From Azospirillum soli (GTDB taxonomy: Bacteria > Pseudomonadota > Alphaproteobacteria > Azospirillales > Azospirillaceae), in contig NZ_JAGINQ010000021.1 in assembly GCF_017876165.1 (NCBI RefSeq), forward strand, positions 1-64,000: DNA of 64,000 nt. Direction: 5' to 3'. Numbering within the stretch: the stretch's first letter is position 1; each line of letters starts with the position of its first letter. Of this stretch, positions 54,093-63,823 are shown piece by piece. Under the pieces are notes generated by a model. It was not told where the DNA came from. It was given only the letters and a program-made list of their open reading frames with translations, and searched no databases. The translations under genes and the position numbers were made by a program.

Positions 54093-54980
54093 ATGAGGTT
54101 GAGCAACATCGACACGCAGCTGCTGCGCAGTTTCATCACCATCAACGACGTCGGGGGCTTCGCCAAGGCGGCCGACATTCTGCACATGACGCAACCCGCC
54201 ATCAGCCAGCAGATGAGGCGGCTGGAGGAGATGCTGGGCCTGCCGCTGTTCCGTCGTCACGGACGGCTGATGCGGCTGACCAACCATGGCGAGACCCTGC
54301 TCGGCTACGCCCGCCGCATCGTTGCCCTGAACGACGAAGCGGTGCGACACATGGGTGGCATGAAGCGCACGCGGGAGACGGTCACGCTCGGGATCACCGA
54401 ACACTTCCTGGACGCCTTTCTGCACCAGATCATCGCCGAATCCGCCCGCCGCCTCCCTGAAATCCGCCTGATCGTCCGCACCGGTACAAGCCAGCGGCTG
54501 ATGAACGGAATGGAGCAGGGGGAGATCGACCTAGCCCTGACGCTGGGGGAGGCGGGGGGAACCGACGCGTCGACGCTGCAGACCATTCCGATCACCTGGG
54601 TCAGCGGCACGGACTACCGGTTCGATTCCTCGGACGCCGTGCAATTGGTAGTCTTCTCCGGCCAGTGCATGTTCCGCCGGCTGATCATCAACGCGCTCGA
54701 AGCGGCGAACCGGGTTTGGCACATCAGCTACGAAAGCGACGACCTCGCGGGTTTGCGGGCGGCGGTGCGCGCCAACCTCGGCGTGACCGCGCTGCCGGCC
54801 CAGCAGCTTCCGACTTACATGCAGGCCCTCGCCGTGCCAGCGGAACTTCCCGCCCTGCCGGTGGGCGAGTTGTCGTTGCGCTATCGCCCGGCCTGGAGTT
54901 CGCCCGCCGTGCAGGACGTCGGCGGCCTGATTGCCGACCTGTGGGGCCATCCTCCCGCCTCCGGCGCCCACACGGTCTGA
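54093..54980 (+). CDS. LysR family transcriptional regulator
   Basis: 295 residues. N-terminal winged helix-turn-helix: QLLRSFITINDVGGFAKAADILHMTQPAISQQMRRLEE. The substrate-binding part starts at ETVTLGITEHFLDAFL (about 90). Its operator and ligand are unknown; a likely target is the oxidoreductase gene upstream or the AT-rich leader, although the two genes run in the same direction. Sequence before the start (54038-54062) contains TTAGCACGCTAAGCG, a short dyad that could be an autoregulatory site. Confidence 0.92.
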   Translation: MRLSNIDTQLLRSFITINDVGGFAKAADILHMTQPAISQQMRRLEEMLGLPLFRRHGRLMRLTNHGETLLGYARRIVALNDEAVRHMGGMKRTRETVTLGITEHFLDAFLHQIIAESARRLPEIRLIVRTGTSQRLMNGMEQGEIDLALTLGEAGGTDASTLQTIPITWVSGTDYRFDSSDAVQLVVFSGQCMFRRLIINALEAANRVWHISYESDDLAGLRAAVRANLGVTALPAQQLPTYMQALAVPAELPALPVGELSLRYRPAWSSPAVQDVGGLIADLWGHPPASGAHTV

Positions 54981-55456
54981 GGTGGATGCCGTCGCCACGC
55001 GGCAAGTGGGCCTGGGGCACGGCGGGGAATTATGGGCTCATTTATTATCCCGGTCGGTTCTTGGGCATAGCTGTTGTGGCCCGAGATCATCGGCGCTCCA
55101 ACCCGGAACTCTGAGCGGTTTTCGGACCGGATTGGCTGCTGCCAAACCCTCGGGGGCGTATTCGGGGGATGACTGCGTCGTCATGATGACCCCATCCTTT
55201 CATGAAATTGGGCCTTCACGAAACCCGGCGCGGTTCAATTCGCAATGACCGCTTCCGCCCGACGGCTGGCCCGTCTACGCCAGCTCTATACGCCAGCTTA
55301 ATGAGGGCGTTTCCACGGGCAGCCTCGCGCTCCTGTACCGCTCGACGGAACACGACCACCCCGATCCAATTGCGTGCCCCGAATGCGGACGGAAATGCGC
55401 CATCGACGCCCCCACATGGTTTACAAGACACGCCCGCCTACCTTTCGGAGCCGAGA
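54981..55456. other. Gene-free stretch upstream of LOG gene
   Basis: No complete gene is supported. In one frame, 55255-55440 reads like a protein fragment (DGWPVYASSIRQLNEGVSTG followed by ACPECGRKCAI, a Cys-x2-Cys-type knuckle), but it lacks a start codon and is broken upstream by TGA. It may be a fragment of a decayed gene. Confidence 0.4.
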
Positions 55457-56317
55457 ATGCCCGACAGCATGCCGAACCACGAATCCGCCAGCTACCGCCT
55501 TGCCTTCGAGGACCGCGACTTCCTGCTGAGCGAGCCGATGCGCGGGATGCGCTTCATGCTCGAATACGCCAAGCCGGAGCAGCACCTGAAGGCCTGGGGG
55601 GTCAGGACGACCATCGTGGTGTTCGGCAGCGCCCGCGTCCCCTCGCCCGAACTGTCCGAACAGATGCTCCGCGGCGCCCGCACGCCGGAGGACAGGCAGC
55701 GCGCCGAACTCCGCGCCAAACAGGTCCCCTGGTACGAGGAAGCGCGCAAGTTCGGCCGCATCGTGTCGCAATGCGGCGGCGCGCTGGCCCCGACGCCGGA
55801 CGGGCAGCGCGACAACGTGATCGCCACCGGTGGCGGGCCGGGCCTGATGGAGGCCGCCAACCGCGGCGCGCAGGAGGTCGGCGCGCCCAGCATCGGCTTC
55901 AACATCAGTCTGCCGCACGAGCCCTACCCCAACCCCTACAGCACGCCGGACCTGACCTTCCGCTTCCATTACTTCGCCATCCGCAAGATGCATCTGGCGA
56001 TGCGCGCCAACGGTCTGGCGATCTTCCCCGGCGGGTTCGGCACCTTCGATGAGGCGTTCGAGATCCTGAACCTGCGCAACACCAACAAGGCCTCGCCCCT
56101 GCCCATCGTGCTGGTCGGCCGCGAGTACTGGAACGAGGTGGTGAACTTCCAGGCGCTGGCCGACCACGGCATGATCAGCCCCGGCGACCTCGGCCTGTTC
56201 GACATCGTGGACACCGCCGAGGAGGCGTGGGAGAGCATGACCCGCCGTGGCCTGAAGCGCGGCCAGCCGCCGCTCGGCCCCGCCGGCACGGGCGTCTCGG
56301 CGGCCGAGGACGAATGA
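55457..56317 (+). CDS. LOG family protein (cytokinin-activating phosphoribohydrolase-like)
   Basis: 286 residues from ATG 55457. The signature is GGGPGLMEAANRGA (about 122-135) and PGGFGTFDEAFE (about 193-204), the LOG active-site motif PGGxGTxxE. Members cleave nucleoside 5'-monophosphates to bases and release cytokinins in plants and some bacteria. Long for the family because of an N-terminal segment of about 100 residues. Convergent with DUF3750: stops are 3 bp apart. An older reading from 55202 lacks support. Confidence 0.87.
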   Translation: MPDSMPNHESASYRLAFEDRDFLLSEPMRGMRFMLEYAKPEQHLKAWGVRTTIVVFGSARVPSPELSEQMLRGARTPEDRQRAELRAKQVPWYEEARKFGRIVSQCGGALAPTPDGQRDNVIATGGGPGLMEAANRGAQEVGAPSIGFNISLPHEPYPNPYSTPDLTFRFHYFAIRKMHLAMRANGLAIFPGGFGTFDEAFEILNLRNTNKASPLPIVLVGREYWNEVVNFQALADHGMISPGDLGLFDIVDTAEEAWESMTRRGLKRGQPPLGPAGTGVSAAEDE

Positions 56318-56320
56318 GAC

Positions 56321-57088
56321 TCAGCTTTCGGGCGAAACCGCTTCGGCACCGCGCAGGCCGAAGCGGCCCACGCCCGGAAGCTTGACCGCGAGGTCCAGCG
56401 GATCGACGCCGACGGTGAGGCCGAGGAGATTGACCTCCACCCCCTCCTCCACCGCCAGCAGCAGGCCGGCGACGCCGAACAGGCTGATCTGCCAGCCGGT
56501 GCCGCTGGGCGCCTTTGCTACGAGGCCGGCGCCCAGATAATCCTTGCCGAGCGCGGTGGACGGCAGGTCGAGCCGGAGTTCCGGCACGGCGCGCCCCACC
56601 CAGGCGGCGAAGGTGTTGCTGTTTGGGCCGGGCCACACGCGATATTCCCCGGCGTAGGGGTAGGTCCGCGCGGCCTCCGCGATCTTGGGAATGGCCGCCT
56701 CCGCCTCGGCCCCGCGCAGTTCTGCCAGGACCACCGGGGGGGAGCCGAACCAGCGCCCGTCCGGGTCGCGGTTGCTGACCGCCACGGCCGGCTGGCCCCG
56801 GTAGACCCGCCAGCCGATCACCTCATAGACGGTGTAGGTCCGCGCGCCCGCCGGCTTGACCGCAAACCAGGGGTGCACGCCAAAGGCCCCGCGCCAGGAC
56901 AGGGCGCGCGCGGCGTAGACCTGCACGACCGCCTCCGGCATCGTGGCCGGTTCCGGCGCGAGGCCGACGGGGCTGCGGTCGGCCCTGGACCAATCGACGC
57001 CCAACGTCGCGGTGCCCGACGCGATCACGAAGGCCGGCCCGGCGAGAAGCAGGATCAGCGTCAGCAGACATACCAGCAGCACCTTCAC
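56321..57088 (-). CDS. DUF3750 family membrane-anchored protein
   Basis: 255 residues from GTG 57088 behind GAAGAGGGGCCG. One N-terminal membrane segment (VLLVCLLTLILLLAGPAFVIAS), then a soluble domain on the outer face: VVQVYAARALSWRGAFGVHPWFAVKP and GPNSNTFAAWV fit DUF3750. Function is unknown. It starts 22 bp after the DeoR-type regulator stop and is probably in one operon with it. Confidence 0.82.
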   Translation of the reverse strand: MKVLLVCLLTLILLLAGPAFVIASGTATLGVDWSRADRSPVGLAPEPATMPEAVVQVYAARALSWRGAFGVHPWFAVKPAGARTYTVYEVIGWRVYRGQPAVAVSNRDPDGRWFGSPPVVLAELRGAEAEAAIPKIAEAARTYPYAGEYRVWPGPNSNTFAAWVGRAVPELRLDLPSTALGKDYLGAGLVAKAPSGTGWQISLFGVAGLLLAVEEGVEVNLLGLTVGVDPLDLAVKLPGVGRFGLRGAEAVSPES

Positions 57089-57110
57089 CGGCCCCTCTTC
57101 GCCTTCGATA

Positions 57111-57902
57111 TCACTCCTGCGGTTCCGGAGCCGGCGCCCGCAGGACCTCCTCCACCCGCACGCCGGCCTCTCGGCAGATGCGGGCGAGCCGGTCGGAGGG
57201 CAGTTCATCCGTCACGAAGGTGTGGACCTGCGAGATGTGGCCGATGCGGACAGGGGCGGTGCGTTCCAGCTTGCCGCGGTCGGCGACCAGGATGACGTGC
57301 CGGGCGTTCGCCATGATCGCCTGCGACACGCGCACTTCGCGGTAGTCGAAGTCGAGCAGTGCCCCGGTCTCGTCGATGGCCGAGGCGCCGACGACCGCGA
57401 AATCCACCATGAACTGGTTGAAGAAGTCGATGGCGGCCTCGCCCACGATGCCGCCGTCCGACCGCCGCACCACGCCGCCCGCCACGATCACCTCGATGTG
57501 CGGTTCCGGACGCAGGATGTTGGCGACGTTGATGTTGTTGGTGATGACCACCAGCCCCGACCGGCCCTGAAGCGCGCGGGCGACCTCCTCCGTCGTCGTG
57601 CCGATGTTGATGAAGAGGGACGAGTTGTCGGGCACCAGCGCCGCCGCCCGTTCCCCGATCCCGCGCTTTTCATCCTGCGCAATCAGCCGGCGCGCCTCGT
57701 AGCCCAGATTCTCGATGCCCGACCCGGCCACGGCGCCGCCGTGCACCCGTTGCAGCAGGCGGCGGTCGCAGAGTTCGTTCAGGTCCTTTCGGATCGTCTG
57801 CGGCGTGACGGCAAAGCGCATCGCCAGATCCTCGACAACCACGCGCCCCAGCGACCGCGCGAGCGCCAGAATCTCGGACTGCCGGGGTGTCACCATGTCC
57901 AT
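57111..57902 (-). CDS. DeoR/GlpR-type transcriptional repressor
   Basis: 263 residues. N-terminal DeoR helix-turn-helix: RQSEILALARSLGRVVVEDLAMRFAVTPQTIRKDLNEL. The sugar-phosphate-sensing domain has INIGTTTEEVARAL and VITNNINVANIL, with VVGASAIDETGALLDFDYREVRVSQAI. It resembles GlpR in length and layout and probably senses a phosphorylated sugar. No sugar kinase gene is adjacent. Confidence 0.92.
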   Translation of the reverse strand: MDMVTPRQSEILALARSLGRVVVEDLAMRFAVTPQTIRKDLNELCDRRLLQRVHGGAVAGSGIENLGYEARRLIAQDEKRGIGERAAALVPDNSSLFINIGTTTEEVARALQGRSGLVVITNNINVANILRPEPHIEVIVAGGVVRRSDGGIVGEAAIDFFNQFMVDFAVVGASAIDETGALLDFDYREVRVSQAIMANARHVILVADRGKLERTAPVRIGHISQVHTFVTDELPSDRLARICREAGVRVEEVLRAPAPEPQE

Positions 57903-58081
57903 CGCGCGTCGATTTCCTTGCCCCTACACGGGTATTCAAGCAGCAGCGCAGGTTCGCGCGCAACTTCATTCGAAAACATCGTCCGAAGATCCGGCTCGCG
58001 CGCGGCTGATCGCACCGCCTCCCACCGTCGGATTGACGCTGCTGCCGGGGCCGCTGCTGCCGGGGCGCTTGGCGATCCTCT

Positions 58082-58750
58082 TTAGAAGGCCGCTTCCAGC
58101 AGGCCCAGCGTGCGCCGCAGCGCCAGCGCCGCGCTGTCGACGTCAAAGCTCGCCCGCTCGTCGCAGTTGAAGCCGTGCCCGGCCGGATAGGTGTGGACGA
58201 TCACCGCCGGGTGGCGTTGCCGCACGCCTTCGGCGACGGAGAGCGGGATGGCTTGGTCCTTCTCGCCGAAATGCAGCAGCGTCGGCGCCTTGGGCACTGA
58301 GTCGAGGGTGTTGCCGATCTGGCCGCCATAATAGCCGATGGCCGCCCGCACCGGCAGGCGCGCCGCCGCCAGCCACGCCAGCGAGCCGCCCCAGCAGTAG
58401 CCGACCACCGCCGCATCCCCGAGTTCGTCCAGCGCCGCCTGCACGTCCAGCAGCGTCTTTTCGGTCTCCATGGACTTCATCAGTGCGATGCCGCGCGTGC
58501 GGCCGGCGTCGTCGTAGCCCAGTTCGACCTTGCGTTCCGCCCGGTCGAACAGCGCCGGTGCCAGCGTGACGTAGCCGGCGGCGGCGAAGCCGTCGCAGAC
58601 GCGGCGGATGTGCGGATTGATGCCAAAGATCTCCGGCAGCAGCACCAGCGCGCCGCGCGCAGCACCGCGCGGGGCGGCCCGATAGGCGTCGAGGCGATGT
58701 CCGTCCGCCGCCGTCAACGCGACCCAATCCGTGGAAACATCCGTGCTCAC
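58082..58750 (-). CDS. Dienelactone hydrolase family protein
   Basis: 222 residues. The nucleophile cysteine is in GYCWGGS (about 116-122), with Asp in FGEKDQAIP and His in YPAGHGFNCDERASFD, the Cys-Asp-His triad of dienelactone hydrolases. It hydrolyses lactones or related esters in the cytoplasm. No other aromatic-degradation genes are close. Divergent from the TetR gene at 58909. Confidence 0.92.
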   Translation of the reverse strand: MSTDVSTDWVALTAADGHRLDAYRAAPRGAARGALVLLPEIFGINPHIRRVCDGFAAAGYVTLAPALFDRAERKVELGYDDAGRTRGIALMKSMETEKTLLDVQAALDELGDAAVVGYCWGGSLAWLAAARLPVRAAIGYYGGQIGNTLDSVPKAPTLLHFGEKDQAIPLSVAEGVRQRHPAVIVHTYPAGHGFNCDERASFDVDSAALALRRTLGLLEAAF

Positions 58751-58908
58751 CCTCGCCCTCCCATCGTTGTGCCGTCAATCGTCTTGCGGGCAGGGTGCGG
58801 CAAGCGCGGGCGGTGGATCAAGCCCCATGCGGACCGCCTTTCGGGGGAGGCGCCGGGCGGCGTCGCGCCGTGTTATGGTTGCCGCATGGAGGGGGAGGAA
58901 CGCAGCCG

Positions 58909-59580
58909 GTGGATACTCTAAGCAAGCCGAACGCTCCGCGCCCGGCGTCCCAGCGCAAGACGGCAACGCCGCGCGATCCGGAAGGCACGCGCGCGCGCAT
59001 CCTGGCGGCGGCGCGCGACGAGTTCGCCCGGTATGGGCTGGGCGGCGCGCGCGTGGACCGCATCGCGGAGGCGGCCGGCACCAACAAGCGCATGCTCTAC
59101 TACCATGTCGGCAACAAGGAGGGCCTGTACCTCGCCGTGTTGGAGGCCACCTACGCCGACATCCGCGCCGCCGAGCGCGAACTGAGCCTGGAGACCCTGG
59201 CGCCGTCCGACGCCATCGCCCGGCTGATCACCTTCACCTGGCAGTATTTCATCGAGCATCCGGAGTTTCTGGCGCTGCTCAACAATGAGAACATCTACCG
59301 GGCCAAGCACCTGAAAGGCTCGCAGAACGTCAAGTCCATGCATTCCCCCTTCGTGCTGCTGATCGCCGACGTTCTGAAGCGGGGCGAGGCCGAGGGCGTC
59401 TTCCGGCCGGGGATGGACCCGGTGCAGCTCTATATTTCCATCGCGGCGCTGGCGTATTTCTACCTGTCGAACGCGCACACGCTCTCGGCGATCTTCGGCC
59501 GCGACCTGCTGGCCCAGCCGGCCAAGGACGAGCGGCTTGCCCACATGACCGAATTGGTGCTGTCGGCGTTGCGGCCTTGA
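58909..59580 (+). CDS. TetR/AcrR family transcriptional regulator
   Basis: 223 residues from GTG 58909, preceded by GGGGGAGGAAC. N-terminal HTH: RARILAAARDEFARYGLGGARVDRIAEAAGTNKRMLYYHVGNKEGL. C-terminal ligand domain ends LVLSALRP. RutR-like proteins have a similar layout. The gene points into an ABC operon at 59711, and a perfect palindrome lies between them. It probably represses that operon until a ligand such as a pyrimidine or aromatic acid appears. Confidence 0.93.
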   Translation: MDTLSKPNAPRPASQRKTATPRDPEGTRARILAAARDEFARYGLGGARVDRIAEAAGTNKRMLYYHVGNKEGLYLAVLEATYADIRAAERELSLETLAPSDAIARLITFTWQYFIEHPEFLALLNNENIYRAKHLKGSQNVKSMHSPFVLLIADVLKRGEAEGVFRPGMDPVQLYISIAALAYFYLSNAHTLSAIFGRDLLAQPAKDERLAHMTELVLSALRP

Positions 59581-59650
59581 TTGGTTTGCACAACGGACAA
59601 TCAGCATACCCATCTTGGCGAATTGACGGACCGAGCGGCGGCCCTGTAGC

Positions 59651-59670
59651 TTTTAACCAGCCGGTTAAAA
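59651..59670. promoter_or_regulatory. Perfect palindromic operator in front of ABC operon
   Basis: TTTTAACCAGCCGGTTAAAA: arms TTTTAACC and GGTTAAAA around AGCC. It sits 40 bp ahead of the first permease start and 70 bp after the TetR stop. A TetR dimer site is the simplest reading. Confidence 0.75.
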
Positions 59671-59710
59671 CGCGCACGCCAGAACAGCGCGCCCCGGCGG
59701 GGAGGAGCGC

Positions 59711-60520
59711 ATGGACCGCCGACACGGCGCAGGCACGCTGGAGCGCGTGCTGAATTCGAGCTGGCTTCGGCCGCTGATCTTCCTGGTTCTGCTCACCGTG
59801 CTTTGGGACGTGACGGTGCGCGTCATGGCGATCCCGCCCTATCTGGTGCCGGCGCCGAAAGACGTGGCTCTGGCGCTGATCGACCAGTGGGACACGCTGC
59901 TGGCCGCCGCCGTGCCGACCACGCTGGCGACGTTGGGCGGCTTCGCGCTGTCGGTGGCGTTCGGCATTCCGATTTCCATGCTGATCGCCGGATCGCGCAC
60001 GGTGGAGGCCTACGTCTACCCGCTGCTGGTCTTCTCGCAGTCGATCCCCAAGGTCGCCATCGCGCCGCTGTTCGTTGTCTGGTTCGGCTTCGGCATCGTG
60101 CCGAAGGTGATCTCGGCGTTCCTGCTGGGCTTCTTCCCCATCGTCGTGTCGGCGGTGCAGGGCTTCAAGTCGGTGGACCAGGAGATGATGGACCTGGCGC
60201 GCTCCATGAAGGCGTCGCGCCTCCAGACCTTCCGCATGGTCAGCCTGCCGCACGCGTTGCCGGCGATCTTCGCCGGGCTGAAGGTGTCGATCACGCTGGC
60301 CGTGGTCGGGGCGGTGGTCGGGGAGTTCGTCGGCTCCAACTCCGGCATCGGGTTCGTGCTTCAGCGCTCCATCGGCAATTTTGAGCTGCCGACCATGTTC
60401 GCCGCGCTGATCGTGCTGGCGCTGATCGGCGTGGTGCTCTTCTGGATCATCGACGTCATCGAGCGGCTCGCCATCCCCTGGCACGCGAGCCAGCGCCATC
60501 TCGTCGTCGCCACCGCCTGA
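59711..60520 (+). CDS. ABC transporter permease (SsuC/TauC/ThiX type)
   Basis: 269 residues, ATG 59711 after GGGGAGGAGCGC. Six membrane segments. The EAA loop is QEMMDLARSMKASRLQTFRMVSLPHALPAIFAGLKVS (about 156-190), characteristic of nitrate/sulfonate/pyrimidine-type permeases. It is the first gene of an operon with binding protein, ATPase, and two enzymes. Confidence 0.92.
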   Translation: MDRRHGAGTLERVLNSSWLRPLIFLVLLTVLWDVTVRVMAIPPYLVPAPKDVALALIDQWDTLLAAAVPTTLATLGGFALSVAFGIPISMLIAGSRTVEAYVYPLLVFSQSIPKVAIAPLFVVWFGFGIVPKVISAFLLGFFPIVVSAVQGFKSVDQEMMDLARSMKASRLQTFRMVSLPHALPAIFAGLKVSITLAVVGAVVGEFVGSNSGIGFVLQRSIGNFELPTMFAALIVLALIGVVLFWIIDVIERLAIPWHASQRHLVVATA

Positions 60521-60553
60521 CGTGAAAAACCAAGGGATAACGGGAGGGTTCGC

Positions 60554-61564
60554 ATGAAGAAGGCTCTGTTCGCGGCCGCCGCGCTGTTCGCCGCGTCATC
60601 CGTTTCAGGGTCGGCGTTCGCCGCCGACAAGGTCACGCTGATGCTGAACTGGTACGTCTACGGCGAGCACGCCCCCTTCTATTACGGCAAGGAGAAGGGC
60701 TATTTCGCCGAGCAGGGCATCGACCTCGACATCCAGGAGGGGCGCGGCTCGGCGGTGACGGCGCAGGCGGTGGCGGCGAAGACCGCCGACTTCGGCTACA
60801 TCGACGTGCCGACCATGATCAAGGCGGCGGCCAAGGGCGCGCCGCTGGTGGCGACCGGCGTGCTGTTGCAGACCAGCCCCATGTCGGCCATGGGCTTCAC
60901 CGACAAGAACATCCGCAAGCCGGAGGACATCAAGGGCAAGACCGTCGCCGTCACGCCCGGCGATTCCATGTCGCAGATCTGGCCGCTGTTCCTGAAGAAG
61001 ACCGGCCTGAAGGAAAGCGACTTCCGCGTCGTGTCGGGTGATGCGCAGACCAAGCTGAACGCCGTCATCAACGGGCAGGCCGATCTGCTGCTTGGCTACG
61101 TCATGGACCAGTCGATGAAGATCAAGGACGCCACCGGCAAGTCGGTGACGCCGATCCGCTTCGCCGACTACGGCATCAAGATGGTCAGCTCCGGCATCGT
61201 GTCGAACACCGGCTATGTGCAGGAGAACGAGGACCTCGTGCGGCGCTTCATGGCGGCGGCGACCAAGTCGGTCGAGGAAGCCTCCAAGGACCCGAAGGCG
61301 GCGGCCCAGTCGATCCTGAACGCCAACCCCAAGGGCGGCCAGATCGCCACCCTGACGGAAGGGTTCGAGCTGACCATCCCCCTCTACAAGGACCCGGACG
61401 GTCAGAGCAGCCAGCCCTTCCGCGTGTCGGAGGACAACATGAAGGAATCGGTCGATCTGCTGGTTCAGTACGGCGGACTGGACGCGTCGGCGAAGGACAA
61501 GGTCGCCAGCTACTACACCAACGCCTACCTGCCGGGCTCGGTGGCCATGGGCTCCAGCAAGTGA
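60554..61564 (+). CDS. NMT1/THI5-like ABC transporter binding protein
   Basis: 336 residues, ATG 60554. Signal peptide 1-23 (FAAASSVSGSAFA-AD). VTLMLNWYVYGEHAPFYYGKEKGYFAEQGIDLDI and SQIWPLFLKKTGL are typical of the NMT1/THI5 family that binds pyrimidine precursors, sulfonates or aromatic acids in the periplasm. Specificity cannot be told. Lies between permease and ATPase. Confidence 0.92.
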   Translation: MKKALFAAAALFAASSVSGSAFAADKVTLMLNWYVYGEHAPFYYGKEKGYFAEQGIDLDIQEGRGSAVTAQAVAAKTADFGYIDVPTMIKAAAKGAPLVATGVLLQTSPMSAMGFTDKNIRKPEDIKGKTVAVTPGDSMSQIWPLFLKKTGLKESDFRVVSGDAQTKLNAVINGQADLLLGYVMDQSMKIKDATGKSVTPIRFADYGIKMVSSGIVSNTGYVQENEDLVRRFMAAATKSVEEASKDPKAAAQSILNANPKGGQIATLTEGFELTIPLYKDPDGQSSQPFRVSEDNMKESVDLLVQYGGLDASAKDKVASYYTNAYLPGSVAMGSSK

Positions 61565-61607
61565 GCTTGGGACCAATGAATCGGGGTAAGGAAGCGGAGA
61601 GCCGGGG

Positions 61608-62435
61608 ATGGCATCATCGCATCTGAAGCTGGTGGGGGAGCCGCCGGAAACGGCGCAGCGGTCGCCGCAGACCCTGATCCGGGTCGAGGGTGTGTCGAAG
61701 ACTTACCGCACGCGCGACGGCGAGGTGCCGTCCCTGCAACCGCTGACCTTCGACATCCGGGAAGGTGAATTCCTGGTCGTCGTCGGTCCCTCGGGCTGCG
61801 GGAAATCGACGTTGCTGAAGATGGTCGCCGGCCTGTTGCCGGTGACCACCGGCGCCATCCGCATCGAGGGCACCGAGATCAGGGAGCCGCACGACGACGT
61901 CGGCATCGTGTTTCAGAGCCCGGTGCTGCTGGCCTGGCGCTCGGTGCTGCGCAACGTCATGATGCCCGTCGAGGTGCGCGGCCTGCCGCGCGAGGAATAT
62001 CTTGAGCGGGCCAAGGCTCTCCTGCGCATGACCGGGCTGGAGGGCTTCGCCAACAAATATCCCTGGCAGCTCTCCGGCGGCATGCAGCAACGCGCGTCCC
62101 TGTGCCGGGCGCTGGTGCACGACCCGAAGATCCTGCTGATGGACGAGCCGTTCGGCGCGCTCGATGCCATGACGCGCGAGCGCATGAACATTGAGCTTCA
62201 GCGCATCCAGCACGAGACCGGCAAGACCGTGCTGCTCATCACCCACTCGATCCCCGAGGCGGTGTTTCTCGCCGACCGCGTCATGGTGATGAGCGAGCGG
62301 CCGGGCACCATCGCCGCCACCTACGAGGTGCCGCTGCCGCGCCCGCGCACGCTGGACGTCATGGGCGACCCGGTCTTCGTAAAGCTGACGCAGACGATCC
62401 GTGCGCACTTCTACACGCAGGGGCACTTGGACTGA
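61608..62435 (+). CDS. ABC transporter ATPase (SsuB/ThiZ type)
   Basis: 275 residues. Walker [10 protein letters not shown] (about 63-71), signature LSGGMQQRASLCRAL (about 148-162), Walker B ILLMDEPFGALD, H-loop THSIPEA. Completes the importer with the two preceding genes. Its stop overlaps the next start (TGATG at 62433-62437). Confidence 0.94.
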   Translation: MASSHLKLVGEPPETAQRSPQTLIRVEGVSKTYRTRDGEVPSLQPLTFDIREGEFLVVVGPSGCGKSTLLKMVAGLLPVTTGAIRIEGTEIREPHDDVGIVFQSPVLLAWRSVLRNVMMPVEVRGLPREEYLERAKALLRMTGLEGFANKYPWQLSGGMQQRASLCRALVHDPKILLMDEPFGALDAMTRERMNIELQRIQHETGKTVLLITHSIPEAVFLADRVMVMSERPGTIAATYEVPLPRPRTLDVMGDPVFVKLTQTIRAHFYTQGHLD

Positions 62436-63823
62436 TGGACGCGCCAAGGCTTCGGATAAAAGCCGTCGAACTGTTCGAGCGGCCGGTGCGCTTCGTCAAA
62501 CCCTTCCGCTTCGGTGCCGTGACCGTGGAAGAGGCGCCGCAGGCCTTCGTCCGCGCGTTGGTGGCGGTGGAGGGAGTGGGCGAGGCTTGGGGCTGCACGG
62601 CCGAGATGATGATGCCCCGCTGGTTCGACAAGCGCCCGGAGCGCAGCCCGGCGCAAACGGTGGACGGGCTGCGGCGGTCGCTGGCGCTGGCGCGGGAGGC
62701 CTATCTGGCCGTCGCGCGGCCGGCGGCTGCTTTCGCGCACCACGCCGAGGCGCGTAAGGTTCAGGAGACCGCTTGCCTTGCGGCCGGCGAAACGAGGCTG
62801 AGCGCGGCCTATGGCCCGGCATTGATCGCCAAGGCGGTGCTCGACGGGTTGCTGCGGGCGGTGGGGCTGGATTTTTTCACGGGGATGGCTGCGAACGTCG
62901 CGGGCATCGACGCGCGGCTAACGCCGGATTTGGCGGGCTTCGACTTGGATGGCTTCCTCAAGGGGCTGTCGCCGCTGGAGGCGGTGAGCGTGCGGCACAC
63001 CGTGGGGCTTCTGGATGATCCGGAAGGGCTGCGGGCGTTGGCCTCCAACCTCCGCCATTTCAAGATCAAGCTGGGCGGAGACCCAGCCGCCGACATCGCC
63101 CGGTTGCGCGCCATCGCCGCCGTGCTCGACGCGATGCCCGGCGGCTACCGCGCCACGCTGGACGGCAACGAGCAGTACCCCGACACGGCGGCTCTCGGCG
63201 CCTTCCTCGACGGGATGGAGGCTGCCCCCGACCTTGCCGCCTTCCGCCGCAATCTCCTCTACATCGAGCAGCCCATCGCGCGTGAACGGGCGCTCGACGA
63301 ACCGCTTGGGTCTATCGGCGCGTACCACGCCTTCATCATCGACGAGTCCGACGATTCCTACGCCGCCTTCCCGCAGGCCCGCGCCGTGGGCTATCGCGGC
63401 GTCTCGTCGAAATCCTGCAAGGGCCTCTACAAGGCGGTGCTGAACGCCGCCCGCTGCGCGGCGTGGAACGGCGACGGCGCCCGTCACTTCGTCTCGGCCG
63501 AGGACCTGACCTGCCAAGCCGGGTTGGCCGTGCAGCAGGACGCCGCGCTGGTGGCGCTGCTCGGCATCGGCCACGCCGAGCGCAACGGTCACCAGTACGT
63601 CCACGGCTTCGCCGGCGCGCCCGACACCGAGGCCGAGGCTTTCCTGACCGCGCATCCCGGTTTTTACACCCGCGACGGCGGGGGCGTCCGGCTGAACGTG
63701 GACGGCGGCAGCCTGCCGACAGCCCCAGTTCGCGTCCCCGGCTTCGCCCACGCGGCGGAACCGCGTTGGGACAGCCTGCAACCGCTCGCCACCCCGGCCG
63801 CCATCAAGGAGTCCGTTCCATGA
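62435..63823 (+). CDS. Enolase-superfamily enzyme (mandelate racemase/muconate-lactonizing-like)
   Basis: 462 residues. Barrel features: FKIKLGGD (about 209, KxK base), TLDGNEQY (Asp about 243, metal), YIEQPI (Glu about 278), IIDESDDSY (Asp/Glu about 302), GVSSKSCKG (Lys about 325). These match the KxK-D-E-D/E-K layout of the MLE subgroup. It is longer than usual by an N-terminal domain and C-terminal tail. It probably dehydrates, cycloisomerises or racemises an acid brought in by the transporter. The next gene overlaps by ATGA. Confidence 0.85.
   Translation: MDAPRLRIKAVELFERPVRFVKPFRFGAVTVEEAPQAFVRALVAVEGVGEAWGCTAEMMMPRWFDKRPERSPAQTVDGLRRSLALAREAYLAVARPAAAFAHHAEARKVQETACLAAGETRLSAAYGPALIAKAVLDGLLRAVGLDFFTGMAANVAGIDARLTPDLAGFDLDGFLKGLSPLEAVSVRHTVGLLDDPEGLRALASNLRHFKIKLGGDPAADIARLRAIAAVLDAMPGGYRATLDGNEQYPDTAALGAFLDGMEAAPDLAAFRRNLLYIEQPIARERALDEPLGSIGAYHAFIIDESDDSYAAFPQARAVGYRGVSSKSCKGLYKAVLNAARCAAWNGDGARHFVSAEDLTCQAGLAVQQDAALVALLGIGHAERNGHQYVHGFAGAPDTEAEAFLTAHPGFYTRDGGGVRLNVDGGSLPTAPVRVPGFAHAAEPRWDSLQPLATPAAIKESVP

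Noticed and set aside
55255-55440. Possible zinc-knuckle protein (CPECGRKC) upstream of the LOG gene
   Set aside because: No start codon in frame, a TGA just upstream, and no recognisable domain beyond the CxxC-type motif; possibly a decayed fragment.
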